A DNA stretch of 64,000 nucleotides from Adenophora triphylla var. japonica. Lineage: Eukaryota; Streptophyta; Magnoliopsida; Asterales; Campanulaceae. The stretch covers positions 1-64,000 of the forward strand of contig JAFEMH010005397.1 in assembly GCA_022495995.1 (NCBI GenBank), written 5' to 3'. Positions 53,506 through 63,800 of the stretch are shown here, one piece after another. The notes under the pieces were generated by a model. It was not told where the DNA came from and did no database searches. It was given only the letters and a program-made list of their open reading frames with translations. Numbering within the stretch: position 1 is the first letter of the stretch; every line of letters begins with the position of its first letter. Position numbers and translations under genes: made by a program.

Positions 53506-53962
53506 ATGATGAAGAAGAGCAAATCTATATTGAGGCTCACAGTAGCAACGCTGCTGGTATTGTTGCTATTGCTCGATGGTCTGACAAGCGCGTCAGCCTC
53601 GTCGCTGCTAGGTAAAGTATTACAATTGCACCATTTTTAACCCCGATCATTATTTACTCCCTCTGTCCGCAAATTGAAATTTTTTTCGCTATTCATTTAT
53701 GGACGGAGGGAGTAGAAGATAGAAGTTTTGAGCTGTTTAATATTTTGAACCAGGGAAGAGGAGAATGTGGAGGTTTTCTGCTTGCGAAGGTGGAACGAGA
53801 AAGGTGAATCGAAATTGCCATGCAGGAGTAAAAATGTCAAATAAGAGTGATTTGTTGGTGGTTCTAGCCGTAAGAAAATCGCCATCTCCACCACCGTCAC
53901 CAAAAAGTGGCATGACAAAGAGCTTCAATGCTGCTACCTCCCCACCTCAAGGAAGGAAGTAA
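53506..53962 (+). CDS. Small secreted peptide gene C, two exons, 104 aa
   Basis: Exon 1 is 53506-53611, exon 2 is 53754-53962, with the same phase-1 intron (GTAAAG to AACCAG) as gene B. The protein starts MMKKSKS, has the Leu-rich signal peptide and SASASS cleavage region, then SACEGGTRKVNRNCHAG, LLVVLAVRK, PSPPPSPKSG and a final TSPPQGRK. Compared with B it differs mainly in the C-terminal third. All exons and splice sites are intact, but the natural promoter is 26.7 kb away beyond the retrotransposon nest. Any transcription would have to start in the SIRE 3' LTR, whose end is 35 bp before the ATG. Function unknown. Confidence 0.6.
53657..53712. mobile_element. Tiny Stowaway-like MITE in the gene C intron
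   Basis: Orthologous to 19706-19761; 56 bp between TA dinucleotides. Confidence 0.75.
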
Positions 53963-54205
53963 AACTTGCATTTATATGCAAATGCAAAGTTTGTAGTTTT
54001 GTACATAATCCATGCTTAGATAGGCATATGAATATTTTTTTTCTCAATTTTGCTTTTGTTATGTGCAATATAATTCAAATTTCGCCAAATTTCAACCTTT
54101 TTTTTATGAAAAAATAAATAAATCATGTAAGAGAGTCCAAACTATGTTTTTTAGATCATCTTATGTATCTTGTCCAAGTAACTCAAATCCTAAGGTAACA
54201 AGAGT
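53963..54205. other. 3' flank of peptide gene C
   Basis: Non-coding; colinear with 13655-13898. Probably the 3' UTR and downstream sequence. Confidence 0.6.
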
Positions 54206-54420
54206 CACTACAAGAAAAAATGGTTAATTACAACATTTTTTTAACGTGTCTTAAAAAACATTGTTATTTACTGGTTTTTACAACGTTTTTAGCGTAAGCG
54301 TTGTAAAATTATCATTATAACAACGTTTGTAAAAAAATGTTGTGGTAATGAAGAGGTGACGACGTTTTCCAAACAAACGTTGTGTAAAATAGTTTTTGGT
54401 AATATACATTGCTTATAGTA
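54206..54420. mobile_element. CACTA element end fragment (gene C unit)
   Basis: Intact terminus CACTACAAGAAAAAATGG with ACAACGTT-type subterminal repeats; orthologous to 13899-14130. Confidence 0.65.
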
Positions 54421-55080
54421 CTGTCTGCAAAACAGATTCTTCACAACATTATACTACTTCGGTTCGTCGCAATATAAATGTCCATTTTTCGTCTTCATGA
54501 TATGCGTAGATTGAAGTGACATTGACATATCACCATATTTCTATTTAAAATGACCTGCTACAGCATTTCTTAATACAGATTAAGCTCCCCAATAAATAAT
54601 AATAATAAAAAAGCTAGAAAAAAAATATTAATCAGCAATAATTTTACAACTACCTTCAGGCTGGCTAGTCCTTTTCTCAAATGTTTCTTTTCTATATTTT
54701 TGTTTCATCATAGATTCTTCAATAAAGTTAATAATCTATAGTCCTTTTCTCAAATGTAATTTAAGTAGAAATAGAATTTGACCGGGTGCACCTGCACCCC
54801 CACCTCCTATGCTAAATCCGCCCCTGAAACCAACTACTCCGTATCCATATTTTTCGATACATATTTTTGTTAAAACCATGGAAAGCAAAAAAAAGTCTCA
54901 AGGCTGATCATTGCAGGGATGATAGTATTCTTACTTGTAGTTTAAGGCAATTTGATCTGTTCTTAATACTTGAAGGATCGAGATATTGTATGTCTTAAAT
55001 CCATTTGTTTTTCTGTTAAATGTTTGAACAACTTAGGATGTTAAGACAAAATGCATGCGCGTTTTGACTTAATTTTTGTT
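54421..55080. other. Host sequence between peptide-gene copies
   Basis: No gene. The first 440 bp match 14131-14562; 54915-55080 match 20085-20275 after gene B, joining the A-type and B-type flanks in one unit. Confidence 0.5.
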
Positions 55081-55250
55081 TTCGATTTGAAGGTGGAGAA
55101 ATGAGATCGGGGAGATTTTCCGGTGGTGGTGTGATAACAATGTCTGAGAGTGCTTTGTGGGGGTGTTCTAGCTACTAGAAAGAAGCCATTGCCGCCACCA
55201 ACATTGTTTTCTTTAGGTTGTTGCAACCTAAAGAAAACAATAATAGCTAG
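55081..55250 (+). pseudogene. Diverged second exon of a peptide gene
   Basis: After a possible acceptor (TTTGAAG) the text aligns with exon 2 of B and C. GRFSGGG corresponds to WRFSACE, ATGTCTGAGAGTGC to ATGTCAAATAAGAG, and (one frame on) VLATRKKPLPPP to VLAVRKSPSPPP. A one-base deletion near 55155 breaks the frame. No first exon is found nearby. It ends ARPTL, stop, near 55260. Confidence 0.5.
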
Positions 55251-55645
55251 GCCAACTTTATAAGAATTAAATTAAACTTGGTATATACTCCGTATTTCGT
55301 TTTGTTTCGAAAATATAGTCTTACTTTGATTTTAACCGTTAGATTGATTAGACGTTGACCAAATAATCACGATAATTAATTAATTTTATGAAATTTTAAA
55401 AATAATTATTAGTGTGACTATATTTATTTATCAACATAAACCTCAGTTTAAATCTACGGCTAGCTTACACTAGTATATATAGGCTATGTAAATTTAGCTA
55501 CTTTCAGATTTAAATTCGTAGAGGTGATATCTAAGCCACGAATGCGACTAATTTCTATAAAGTAATATCACCTGTCCCAAAATAAAGGAAAACTTCAAAA
55601 AAAAAAAAAAAAATTGTCCATCGATGATCCTACGATCGTATGTAC
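55251..55645. other. AT-rich sequence, no gene
   Basis: Nothing supported beyond a poly-A run at 55597-55613. Confidence 0.5.
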
Positions 55646-55791
55646 TTTGGGGTGTATTTCATTTTTACCATCATACTTCAAACAATAGTGTCATTTTATA
55701 TCAAATTTGGGTATAAAATGACATTATTGTTTGTAGTACGATGATAAAAATGAAAACAAAAATTTGATAACAAAATGAAATACGCCCAAAA
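55646..55791. mobile_element. MITE-like element, second copy of the TTTGGGGTGTATTT family
   Basis: See 14563-14791; this copy has the same ends and lacks about 80 bp of the interior. Confidence 0.5.
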
Positions 55792-55921
55792 TACGATAGA
55801 AAACGAAGTTTTCTCCAAAATAAATAATTAAAATTTTTTTAAGTTGATTTTGATCTATAGCAATTTTTTTTTTAATTATTATTCATTTTTTTATTTGGGA
55901 GGAGGAAGTACTAGTATTACA

Positions 55922-56058
55922 CAGTGTTCTAAAAGACCCGCCTAAGGGCGCCTAGGCCCCGCCTAGGCGCTAGACCCCTCTCCAACGCCTAGTTCTAAGC
56001 CCCGTCTAGGTTCCGACTAATCCCGACTAGTCCCCGCCTAGCGCTTTGTAGAACCTTG
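55922..56058. mobile_element. Small hAT-type MITE
   Basis: Flanked by the exact 8-bp duplication GTATTACA (55914-55921 and 56059-56066). Ends CAGTGTTCTAAAAG and (reversed) CAAGGTTCTACAAAG, with GCGCCTAGGC-type interior. Absent at the matching place near gene A (16365), which confirms the insertion. Confidence 0.9.
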
Positions 56059-56101
56059 GTATTACAGTTGCACTAATCCAATAAAATGTGAACCAACCAG
56101 C

Positions 56102-56822
56102 CAGGGCCGGCTATCAATAGGAACAATAGGTTCTTCGTCATCGGGCCCCAAATTTTGGAGGGCCTCCATTTTTCTAGGCCCCATTAGGTATATATCTCAA
56201 AAAAAATTTTTTTTTTTTAAAATATACTCCCTCCGTCCCACCGATCTTAAGAAAACTTTCCATTTTGGGCGTCCCACCAATCTTAAGAATTCCCAAAATG
56301 GAAAGTTTTTATCACTATTCTTTCCACTCTTTCTCTTTCCTACATTATTTTAATACTCACAACACCATTATAATTTACTATTCCCCCCACTCATTCTCTC
56401 TCCTATTTTACTATTACACTCACAATATTTACTTTTTCCTTAATCCCCGTGTCATTTGAAAAATTCCTAAGATCGGCGGGACGGAGGGGGTATATATATA
56501 TATATATCCAAAAAAATAAATAAAAGATTAACGCAATCACAGCGACGGCGTCGAAATTCAAGGGATGAAAATCAATCGACGCAAATTACTTGAAAATTGC
56601 GGAGAACGGGTAATTGATTTAAGAGAGGCGATAGCAACGATAAATGAAATACCTCAATGTAATAAATTATTTTTGAATTTTATTGCTTAATTTTGTAAAA
56701 CTTTAATCTTTATATAAAAGCACTTATATATACATATTATATTTTTTGTATTAATTTTTAAACATTAGGGGTCCAATATTCACATTTAGCACAGGACCCC
56801 AATAATTATTGAGACGGGTCTG
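56102..56822. mobile_element. Nonautonomous hAT element with a Stowaway inside
   Basis: Flanked by the exact 8-bp duplication CAACCAGC (56094-56101 and 56823-56830). Ends CAGGGCCGGC and (reversed) CAGACCCGTCTC. It includes GGGCCCCAAATTTTGG near the left and GGACCCCAATAATT near the right end. No transposase. Confidence 0.85.
56227..56490. mobile_element. Stowaway MITE (264 bp) nested in the hAT element
   Basis: Ends CTCCCTCCGTCCCACCGATC and (reversed) CCCCCTCCGTCCCGCCGATC, TA duplication. Same family and length as 21346-21609 but inverted. Confidence 0.92.
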
Positions 56823-57027
56823 CAACCAGCGGTAGGTGGCAACTGGCAAGTTTTAAGACCCAAAAGAGACCATTGGAGTTAATGCTTGCCTATCTTATTT
56901 GACTTATGCATAACCCCAATAATTCGAGGAAAAGAGATACAAACAATTTGACTGCTAGTACCCCTTCCTTATCAATCTATTTATATAGGAATTAGGAAAC
57001 ATTACAATTGCTCTTCTTCACACAACT

Positions 57028-57771
57028 ATGGCTGCCAAAAGATTAGGTCATCAAACAAAATTCATGGCCGCTGCAAAGCTCATCATATTCCTAATATTTC
57101 TTACACTTCTTGGTGGTGTAGAACCAGGTTCCGCCGCCTCGCTAAATCCATCTAACTTTATATACGGCCAAGAAAAGCCTAGAGCAGGACCCCGTCCTCC
57201 CGGCAACGGATGTCAACATAACAACATTCAAGATCCTAACCTAACGGGCCTTGGCCCAGTGGTACAAAGGTGACTTCCTGAAAGGGAGGTCGCCGGTTCG
57301 AGTCCCCCCAAGGGAATTCTTGGGGCTTAATTTCCTACCTTGGTTTCGGGGTCCTTAGGAGTCCCTCGGGGCACATCCGTGCAGTTAAGGAAGCGGCATT
57401 GTTGGGCTTGTATCTTCAGTGTGGGGAGTTCAAATCTTGGCAGGTGCAAAGCTGAAGCAGCCATTTGGTGTTGTAAGAGTGATGTAAATGCCTCTTTGAC
57501 AGGAGCAGCTGGAGCAGCCATCTGGTGATGTAAGAGTGATGTAAATGCTTTGTAGGAGGGCTCCCTTGGGGCTCTGGAGTATAAGGGGTGCTGCCAGCCT
57601 GGCTGCATAGGGCACATCCCGCGATTTACCTCCGCCCGACATCTTGTGAAATTTGGTGCACAGTGATCCAGGATTAGTCCGGCGAAGCTGGGAACACAGG
57701 TATCAAAAAAAAAAAAAAAAAACATTCAAGATCCTAAAGCACGTCCCTGTGTACCGCGACATCAACACTAG
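57028..57771 (+). pseudogene. Type-2 small secreted peptide gene interrupted by a SINE
   Basis: MAAKRLGHQTKFMAAAKL starts at 57028, followed by a hydrophobic signal-peptide core (IIFLIFLTLLGG) and PGSAA cleavage region. The mature part contains GPRPPGNGCQHN. The SINE begins at 57240. Its target duplication lets the original end be read at 57738-57771 (ARPCVPRHQH, stop), giving an 81-codon single-exon gene with two Cys and a basic, Pro- and His-rich tail. With the SINE the frame ends at GPVVQR. A TATA-like TATTTATATAGG lies near 56978. The family is not recognised; the N-terminus resembles the remnants at 21294 and 59117. Confidence 0.6.
57240..57720 (+). mobile_element. tRNA-derived SINE with 17-bp target duplication
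   Basis: The head has polymerase III promoter boxes: A-like GGCCCAGTGGTACAAAGG (57253-57270) and B box GGTTCGAGTCC (57295-57305). The body ends AGCTGGGAACACAGGTATC plus an A-tail of about 18. It is flanked by AACATTCAAGATCCTAA at 57223-57239 and 57721-57737. At 481 bp it is long for a plant SINE. The internal near-repeat of CATTTGGTGTTGTAAGAGTG and CATCTGGTGATGTAAGAGTG (57461 and 57518), each followed by ATGTAAATGC, explains part of the length. Confidence 0.88.
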
Positions 57772-58239
57772 TACCCCCAATAATCAAGAAGTTCAGAATA
57801 TATTGTGGCTTTAATAGTAATAGTGCATTTCTTTTTTTTCTTTTCTTTTTTAATTGAGTTTTTCTTTATTATGTCTTAATATATTTATTACAATAGTAAG
57901 CTTTTTGCATTTGCTGGGAATTATAGAAAGGGCGTTTGAGTTAGAGCTCTCTTTTTGGAATACTAGTCTATTTCTTATTTTCAGCTATTATATTGAGTTT
58001 GTTTTGAGGCTAAGAAACTATGTTGGTTTGTGTATATAATTGTTTAGTTTATTGGCTTCCAAGTGATTTGCAAGCTTTCCTTTCAAAAAGGAGTTTCCTT
58101 ATAATCTTGGCTCCAAGCTAAAATTCAAAGAGGGAAAGGAGAAGCTTCTGTACTTCTGGTCCTTTTAGTACAAAAGTCATGAAGTCAAAACCATGTCTAA
58201 TACATTGGCTCTATAGAAATTTGGAACGGGCACCAAACT
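57772..58239. other. 3' flank of the type-2 gene
   Basis: No gene. From 57890 it is colinear with 20425-20800 downstream of gene B. Confidence 0.6.
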
Positions 58240-58886
58240 TGATGAGCCCTGGCTTTTATATATATTTATACATATACTCCCTCCGTCCCGGTAGAAGCGT
58301 CACCCTTTTAGGGGTGGCGCGCAAATTAAGGAAAAGTGTGGGAAAAAAAAATGTTGTGAGTGTAATTTAAAAATAGGAGAGAGAATTAGTGGAGGAAATA
58401 GTGAATTTTAAAAGTGTTGTGAGTGTAGAGGAGAGAGAATTAGTGGAGGGAATAGTGGATGGGATAATAAAATATTAATAAAAGTTTCCTTTTTAGGAAA
58501 GGGTGACGCTATAAACGGGACGTCATTTTGGGTAAAAAGTGATGCTTCGGCCGGGACGGAGGGAGTATACAATTTCATACAGTTATATATACCACATATA
58601 TACGTATACCCAATATATACAGTGGGCCCTCACAAAGTGCCACATATGCACTTTCTACCCTATAAATACTATAACCCTCCCAAGCCAAAAGGTAAGCTCT
58701 CATTTACACAATACACACTCTCTCTCTACAATACTCACTCTATATCTCTCATATACAAAGACTGATCTTACGCTCGAGGGTTATAGCGGGGCAACCCCCG
58801 CACCCCTAACGATGTTGTTTTGCAGATCTTGCTCGAGGGGCGACGCGTTTCTGCAACCTTTGCCACCCCGGGTCGTGACGTCATCA
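58240..58886 (+). mobile_element. Solo LTR containing a Stowaway MITE
   Basis: TGATGAGCCCTGG to GACGTCATCA, flanked by AAACT (58235-58239) and AGACT (58887-58891). The colinear site after gene B (20790) reads ACCAGACTAATAC without it, proving insertion. TATAAATA (near 58672) suggests plus-strand transcription. Without the nested MITE the LTR is about 355 bp. Confidence 0.8.
58277..58565. mobile_element. Stowaway MITE (289 bp) inside the solo LTR
   Basis: Ends CTCCCTCCGTCCCGGTAGAA and (reversed) CTCCCTCCGTCCCGGCCGAA between TA dinucleotides. Confidence 0.92.
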
Positions 58887-59116
58887 AGACTAATACATTT
58901 GAGAACCAACACAATTGGTTCTGATTCCATTGATCCGGTTTTGTTGATTTTGAGCAAATTTAAAATTCTTTTATCCTTATATTATTCTTTGAAAATGAAA
59001 TGAGTAATTCAAAGAAATTTCAAAATTCTCCTTCTATGTTAAGTCATGACGCATGTTTACAATCTTCCTTCTATAATTAAACACATTTCACAAATTTTCT
59101 AAGTTTTTTTCTCACG
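58887..59116. other. Host sequence colinear with the gene B flank
   Basis: No gene; matches 20795-21293. Confidence 0.6.
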
Positions 59117-59228
59117 GTGGCGGCTGCTAGAAAGGGAATAAACAAGATAGATGCAATCATGGCTAATATATTCTTAGTAGAGCTCGTGGCGGCAATAATG
59201 CTAATCTTATTAATACTTGGTGGTGGAG
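59117..59228 (+). pseudogene. Start of a type-2 peptide gene, cut by an element
   Basis: GCGGCTGCTAGAAAGGGAAT gives AAARKGINK, then MANIFLVELVAAIMLILLIL, a signal-peptide-like stretch. The original ATG is apparently lost (GTG at the first codon) although an internal ATG exists at 59159. The frame is cut at GGGGD by GC-rich foreign sequence. Confidence 0.5.
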
Positions 59229-59395
59229 ATGGCCAAACGGGTCGGTCCGTACGGAGCTGTCCGCGGGTGCGGATCCAAACCCGTCAGTCCGTGTGGTCAA
59301 ACGGCCTAAACTCGGCCCGGCCTGGCCTGACCCATTTTTCATGCCCAAGCCCGCCCGTTTGGCCCGGATCTGAAGATCCACGGGTCAAATGAGTT
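59229..59395. mobile_element. hAT-like terminal fragment
   Basis: GATGGCCAAACGGGTCGGTC followed by repeated CCCGCCCGTTTGGCCC-type blocks, typical of the GC-rich ends of plant hAT elements. The other end and target duplication are not found. Confidence 0.45.
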
Positions 59396-60300
59396 TTCCA
59401 ATTTTTTTTAATTTTTTTAATCAGAAAAAATATGAAAAAAATAAATTAATTTAATATTTAATAAGATATTTTTAAAATATAAAATCACTTAGACAAGAAA
59501 ATTAGTTGTTTTAAATATTAAAAAAAATAGAAATAAACTAAACAAATGAAAGTATACAGAAGAAAAGAGGGACAGACCACCCTATTTTTATTTTTTATTT
59601 TCTTTAAATTTTTTATTGACTAGGAAATAATATTTTAGACTTTGTTTAGTAGTGATTTTTAAAAAAAAGGTATATAAAAAAAGATAGAAAATAACTAAAC
59701 AAATGAAAGTATATAGAAAAAAAGAGGGACGGACTACCCTATATTTATTTATTTTTTATTTTAATTTTTTATTGACTAGGAAATAATATTTTATACTTTG
59801 TTTAGTAGTGATTTTTTTTTACAAAAAGGTATATAAAAAAAGATAGAAAATAACTAAACAAATGAAAGTATATAGTTTTAAATATTAAAAAAGATAGAAA
59901 AAAACTAAACAAATGAAAGTATATAGAAGAAAAGAGGGACGGACTACCCTATATTTAATTTTTATTTTCTTTAAATTTTTTATTGACTAGAAAATAGTAT
60001 TTTAGACTTTGTTTAGTAGTGATTTTTTTTAAAAAAAAAAGGTATATAAAAAAGATATAAAATAACTAAACAAATGAAAATGAAAGTATATAGAAAAAAA
60101 GAGGGACGGACTACCCTATATTTATTTTTTATTTTATTTTAATTTTTTATTGACTAGAAAATAATATTTTAGACTTTGTTTAGTAGTGATTTTTTTTTAC
60201 AAAAATGTATATAAAAAAAGATAGAAAATAACTAAACAAATGAAAGTATATAGATAAAAAGAGGGACGGACTACTCTATATTTATTTTTTATTTTATTAT
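59396..60300. repeat. AT-rich tandem array, ~160-bp units
   Basis: About five units, each with AACTAAACAAATGAAAGTAT, AGAGGGACGGACTACCCTAT, TTTTTATTGACTAGGAAATA and TAGACTTTGTTTAGTAGTGA. The AGAGGGAC blocks begin near 59570, 59722, 59934, 60101 and 60262. Non-coding. Confidence 0.9.
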
Positions 60301-60309
60301 AATTTTTTT

Positions 60310-60845
60310 TAAAAAAAATTCACACCAAAATTCATAATTTTTTTCTCTATAAATAGAGTCCTCTTTCATTTGATTTGGAAATAAAAAAAAAACTCTTTTT
60401 CCAATATAAATTTCTCAATTATCCTTCATTTTCCAAAAAAAAACCCCTCTTTTTTAGTGAAATGTTTTTTTCAATGATGTATTACTTTTAATTAAGTATG
60501 AAGTATTTTTTTTAATAATATCTATCATCATTTTTCGTATTTATTTAATTGCAATTAAATAAATTAATTTAGTATGAAGTATTTTTTTAATTATAAATGA
60601 TAATAATAATTGTTATTATTTACTAATCATAAAAATAAAGAATATAAAATAAAATAAATGTGGTGGGGTATCGGATGATGAGCTGGAAGGGTGTTGAATT
60701 TTATTAAACAAAATTGTTGTAGGGTTAAAAATTGAATAGGGTGTTGAATTATTAGGTGAAGGAAAGAGTAGCGATGTGGAGTGATAAAATGGGTGCAATA
60801 AAATGACGCGTGCAATATACGCGTCGACAGAGGCGCGTGTATGCA
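60310..60845. repeat. Inverted, diverged relative of the Harbinger-type MITE
   Basis: The reverse complement matches 16440-16870: the CTACCCCACTACTTTTATTT-like and TTCTTTATTTTTATGATTAG blocks and the TTTCATTTGATTTGG unit all recur in order. The terminal repeats are not recognisable, so the borders are uncertain. Confidence 0.6.
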
Positions 60846-63800
60846 AACGGATTTACTTTTTATTTTTTTAAATGGGACACGAGTTTAACCGGTCACAAGA
60901 ATCGGTTGTGACAAGGATCGGTAAATCAAAGATCGGTAAATCATTGACATGATGACCGGTGACCGGTCAATATTATTGGATGACCGATATCAATCCTTGA
61001 CATGGTGATCGGTCACACACACATTATTTAACCGATAAGAATCGGTAAAACAAGGCAATAAAGAATCGGGAAGCCAGACATTGAGAATCGACAATCAGTC
61101 TAGCCTGTGGCATTAACCATGGGTCACACACTCACACACATTATTTTCCTTCTCTTTCTCTTTTTGTCTCTTTCTTTCTTTCTTTTCTCTTTCTTTTTTT
61201 CTTTCGTTCTTTCTTTTCCTTTTTTATTTTGATTATATTTTTTGAGTTATTATTAATATTAAAAACTAATTTTTTTATCATTTATAAATTTATTATATTT
61301 AAATTTTGTATTTTTTTATTAATTTATATATAGAGTTAATTACTTTTTAAAAAAATTGGTTATTCTTTTCTTACAATAAAATTTTCTTTGCTTGACCATG
61401 AATAAGGAAAATTCATTTAGATAAAAACAATTCTTTAATACTCCTATATAAGTGGATGACATCATAAAATTATAATCTCCATTTTCAAAAATAAATATTA
61501 TTTTCGACTCAAAATGAATAACAAAAAAATAATACTACATTTTTTGTCCAAAAAAATGAACATTACTTTCTTCATCCATATAAATATTTAAAAAATAATA
61601 CTACTTTATTCGTCTAAAAAATTAATGTCATCTTAATGTCATATTTTGAGACGAATGCACTAACATTACTAACGTTAAGTTTTAGAGGCGAATGAAGTAG
61701 TATTGTCTTCTTTATCCCACATGGGATTCGTAATAAAACTTTTGGAGCTAACTTGCTATATCATTGGCTACATTTGTAGAGTTTCTACAAGCTTGCTTGA
61801 GCTTTCCTATATTATAGAAAAATATCAAGTATGGCTTAAAGTTTTGAGTATTATATATATTTATATGTACACGTGGCAGGTCATGCTTGGGAGAAAAATG
61901 ACGCTAGCAATAAACGCGTCGACATAGGCGCGTGTATGCAAGCGCGTTTCCTTTTTTAAAGTGGGACACCATGTAGCGAGTTTAATCGGTCACAAGAATC
62001 GGTTGTGACAAGAATCAGTAAATCAAGAATCGGTTGTGACAAGAATCAGTAAATCATTGACATGGTGACCGGTCAATAATAAGTGGATGACCGACCGATC
62101 CAAGGTAACCGATCAATAAATAATAAGATCAATAGTTGACTGTTCCAAGTAACCGATCAATAAATAATAAATAATCAGGTTAACGGTTATCGACGGATCC
62201 AAACAACCCAAGCATAACCGATCAAATAATAAGGTCAACGGTTTGGTTGAACGAAACCAGGCAACCGATCCAAACAAAGGAAACAAGGCAACCGATCCAA
62301 ATCAAAGGAATCAGGCAACCGATCCAAACAAAGGAATTGGAAAGTACAAACTACGTCTCACTTTAAATTATAAAATAATAATTATTAATAAGGAAAACTA
62401 AATAATTATTTTTTTTCATCTCAAATAAATACTTTAAAAATATATACTTTTATAAAAAATTATAATATTCATTTCAAAAATAAATATTACTTTCGACTCA
62501 AAATGAATAACCAAAAAATAATACTACATTTTTTATCCAAAAAAATGAACATTACTTTTTTCATCCTAATGAATATTTTAAAAAATACTCCCTCCGTCCC
62601 ACCTCAAGGTTGAACCTTGAGGTGGACACGCTTTTTAAGAAATTTAGTTAAAGTGGGTAGAAAATTTGAAGAGAGAGAATGTAAATGTTAAATGTGTGAT
62701 AGGGAATAGGAGAGAGAATGTAAAAGTTAAAAATATTTAATAGGAGAGAGAATGAGTGGGAGAATGTGTGGTAGGGAATAGGAGAGAGAATGGTCTTTTT
62801 GTAAATATATGGAGATGATAAGGGTATAAATATATGGAAAACTTTCCATTTAAGGAAGTTAAACCTTGAGGTGGGACGGCCCAAAAAGGAAAGGTTAAAC
62901 CTTGAGGTGGGACGGAGGGAGTAATGTTCATTTAAAAAAAGAATACAACTTTAATTGGGCCACTATGTAGTGCGGTTAACCGGTTATAAGAATCGGTCGT
63001 GACAAGTATCGGTAAATCAAGAATCGGTAAATCATTAATATGATGTCCGGTTAATAATAAGTGGATGACCGACCGATTCAAAGTGACCGATCATTAATTA
63101 ATAAATAATAATAAGTGAATGACCGATCAATCCATCCATCTAAGGTGACCAGTCATTAATTAAAAAGTGGATGACCGACCGTCGGTCAAACTAGGCACAA
63201 CTGATACAAACCAAACCAAAGTACCAAACCTTAAGCCAGGCACAACTAATTGATCCAAACCAATCCTTTGCCAAAGTACAAACTCCGTCTCACTTTAAAT
63301 TATAATATAATAATATTTAATAAAAAAATTAAATAAAAATATTATTTTTTATCTCAATTAAATACTTTAAAAAATATATTTTTATAAAAAATTATAATAT
63401 TCATTTCAAAAATAAATATTACTTTCGACTCAAAATGAATAATCAAAAAATAATACTACATTATTTTTCCAAAAAAATAAATATTACTTTCTTCATCCCA
63501 ATGAATATTAAAAAAAATAATACTGCTTCATTTGCCTCAAAAATTAATGTTTGTAATGTTAGTGCCTTCGTTTCAATATATGACATTAATTTTTTAAACA
63601 AATGAAGTAATATTTTATAAAATATTTATTTCGACGAAGATAGTAATATATTTTTTTAGACGATGTAGTATTCTTTTGTAAAAATTAATGTTTATAATGT
63701 TAGTGTCTTCGTCTCAGAAAATGAATATTAATTTTTGAGATAAGTAATATTCATTTTTGAATTGAAGCATTTTTTTTTCTTAAAAGAAGAATTTTTTTCT

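Noticed and set aside
57240..57310. A tRNA gene
   Set aside because: A and B boxes are present, but the cloverleaf is not complete, and the sequence continues into a 481-bp SINE with A-tail and target duplications.
61700..61760. snRNA-type upstream element (TATCCCACATGGG) with a following TATA-like sequence
   Set aside because: It differs from the TCCCACATCG consensus, and no snRNA sequence follows at the expected distance.
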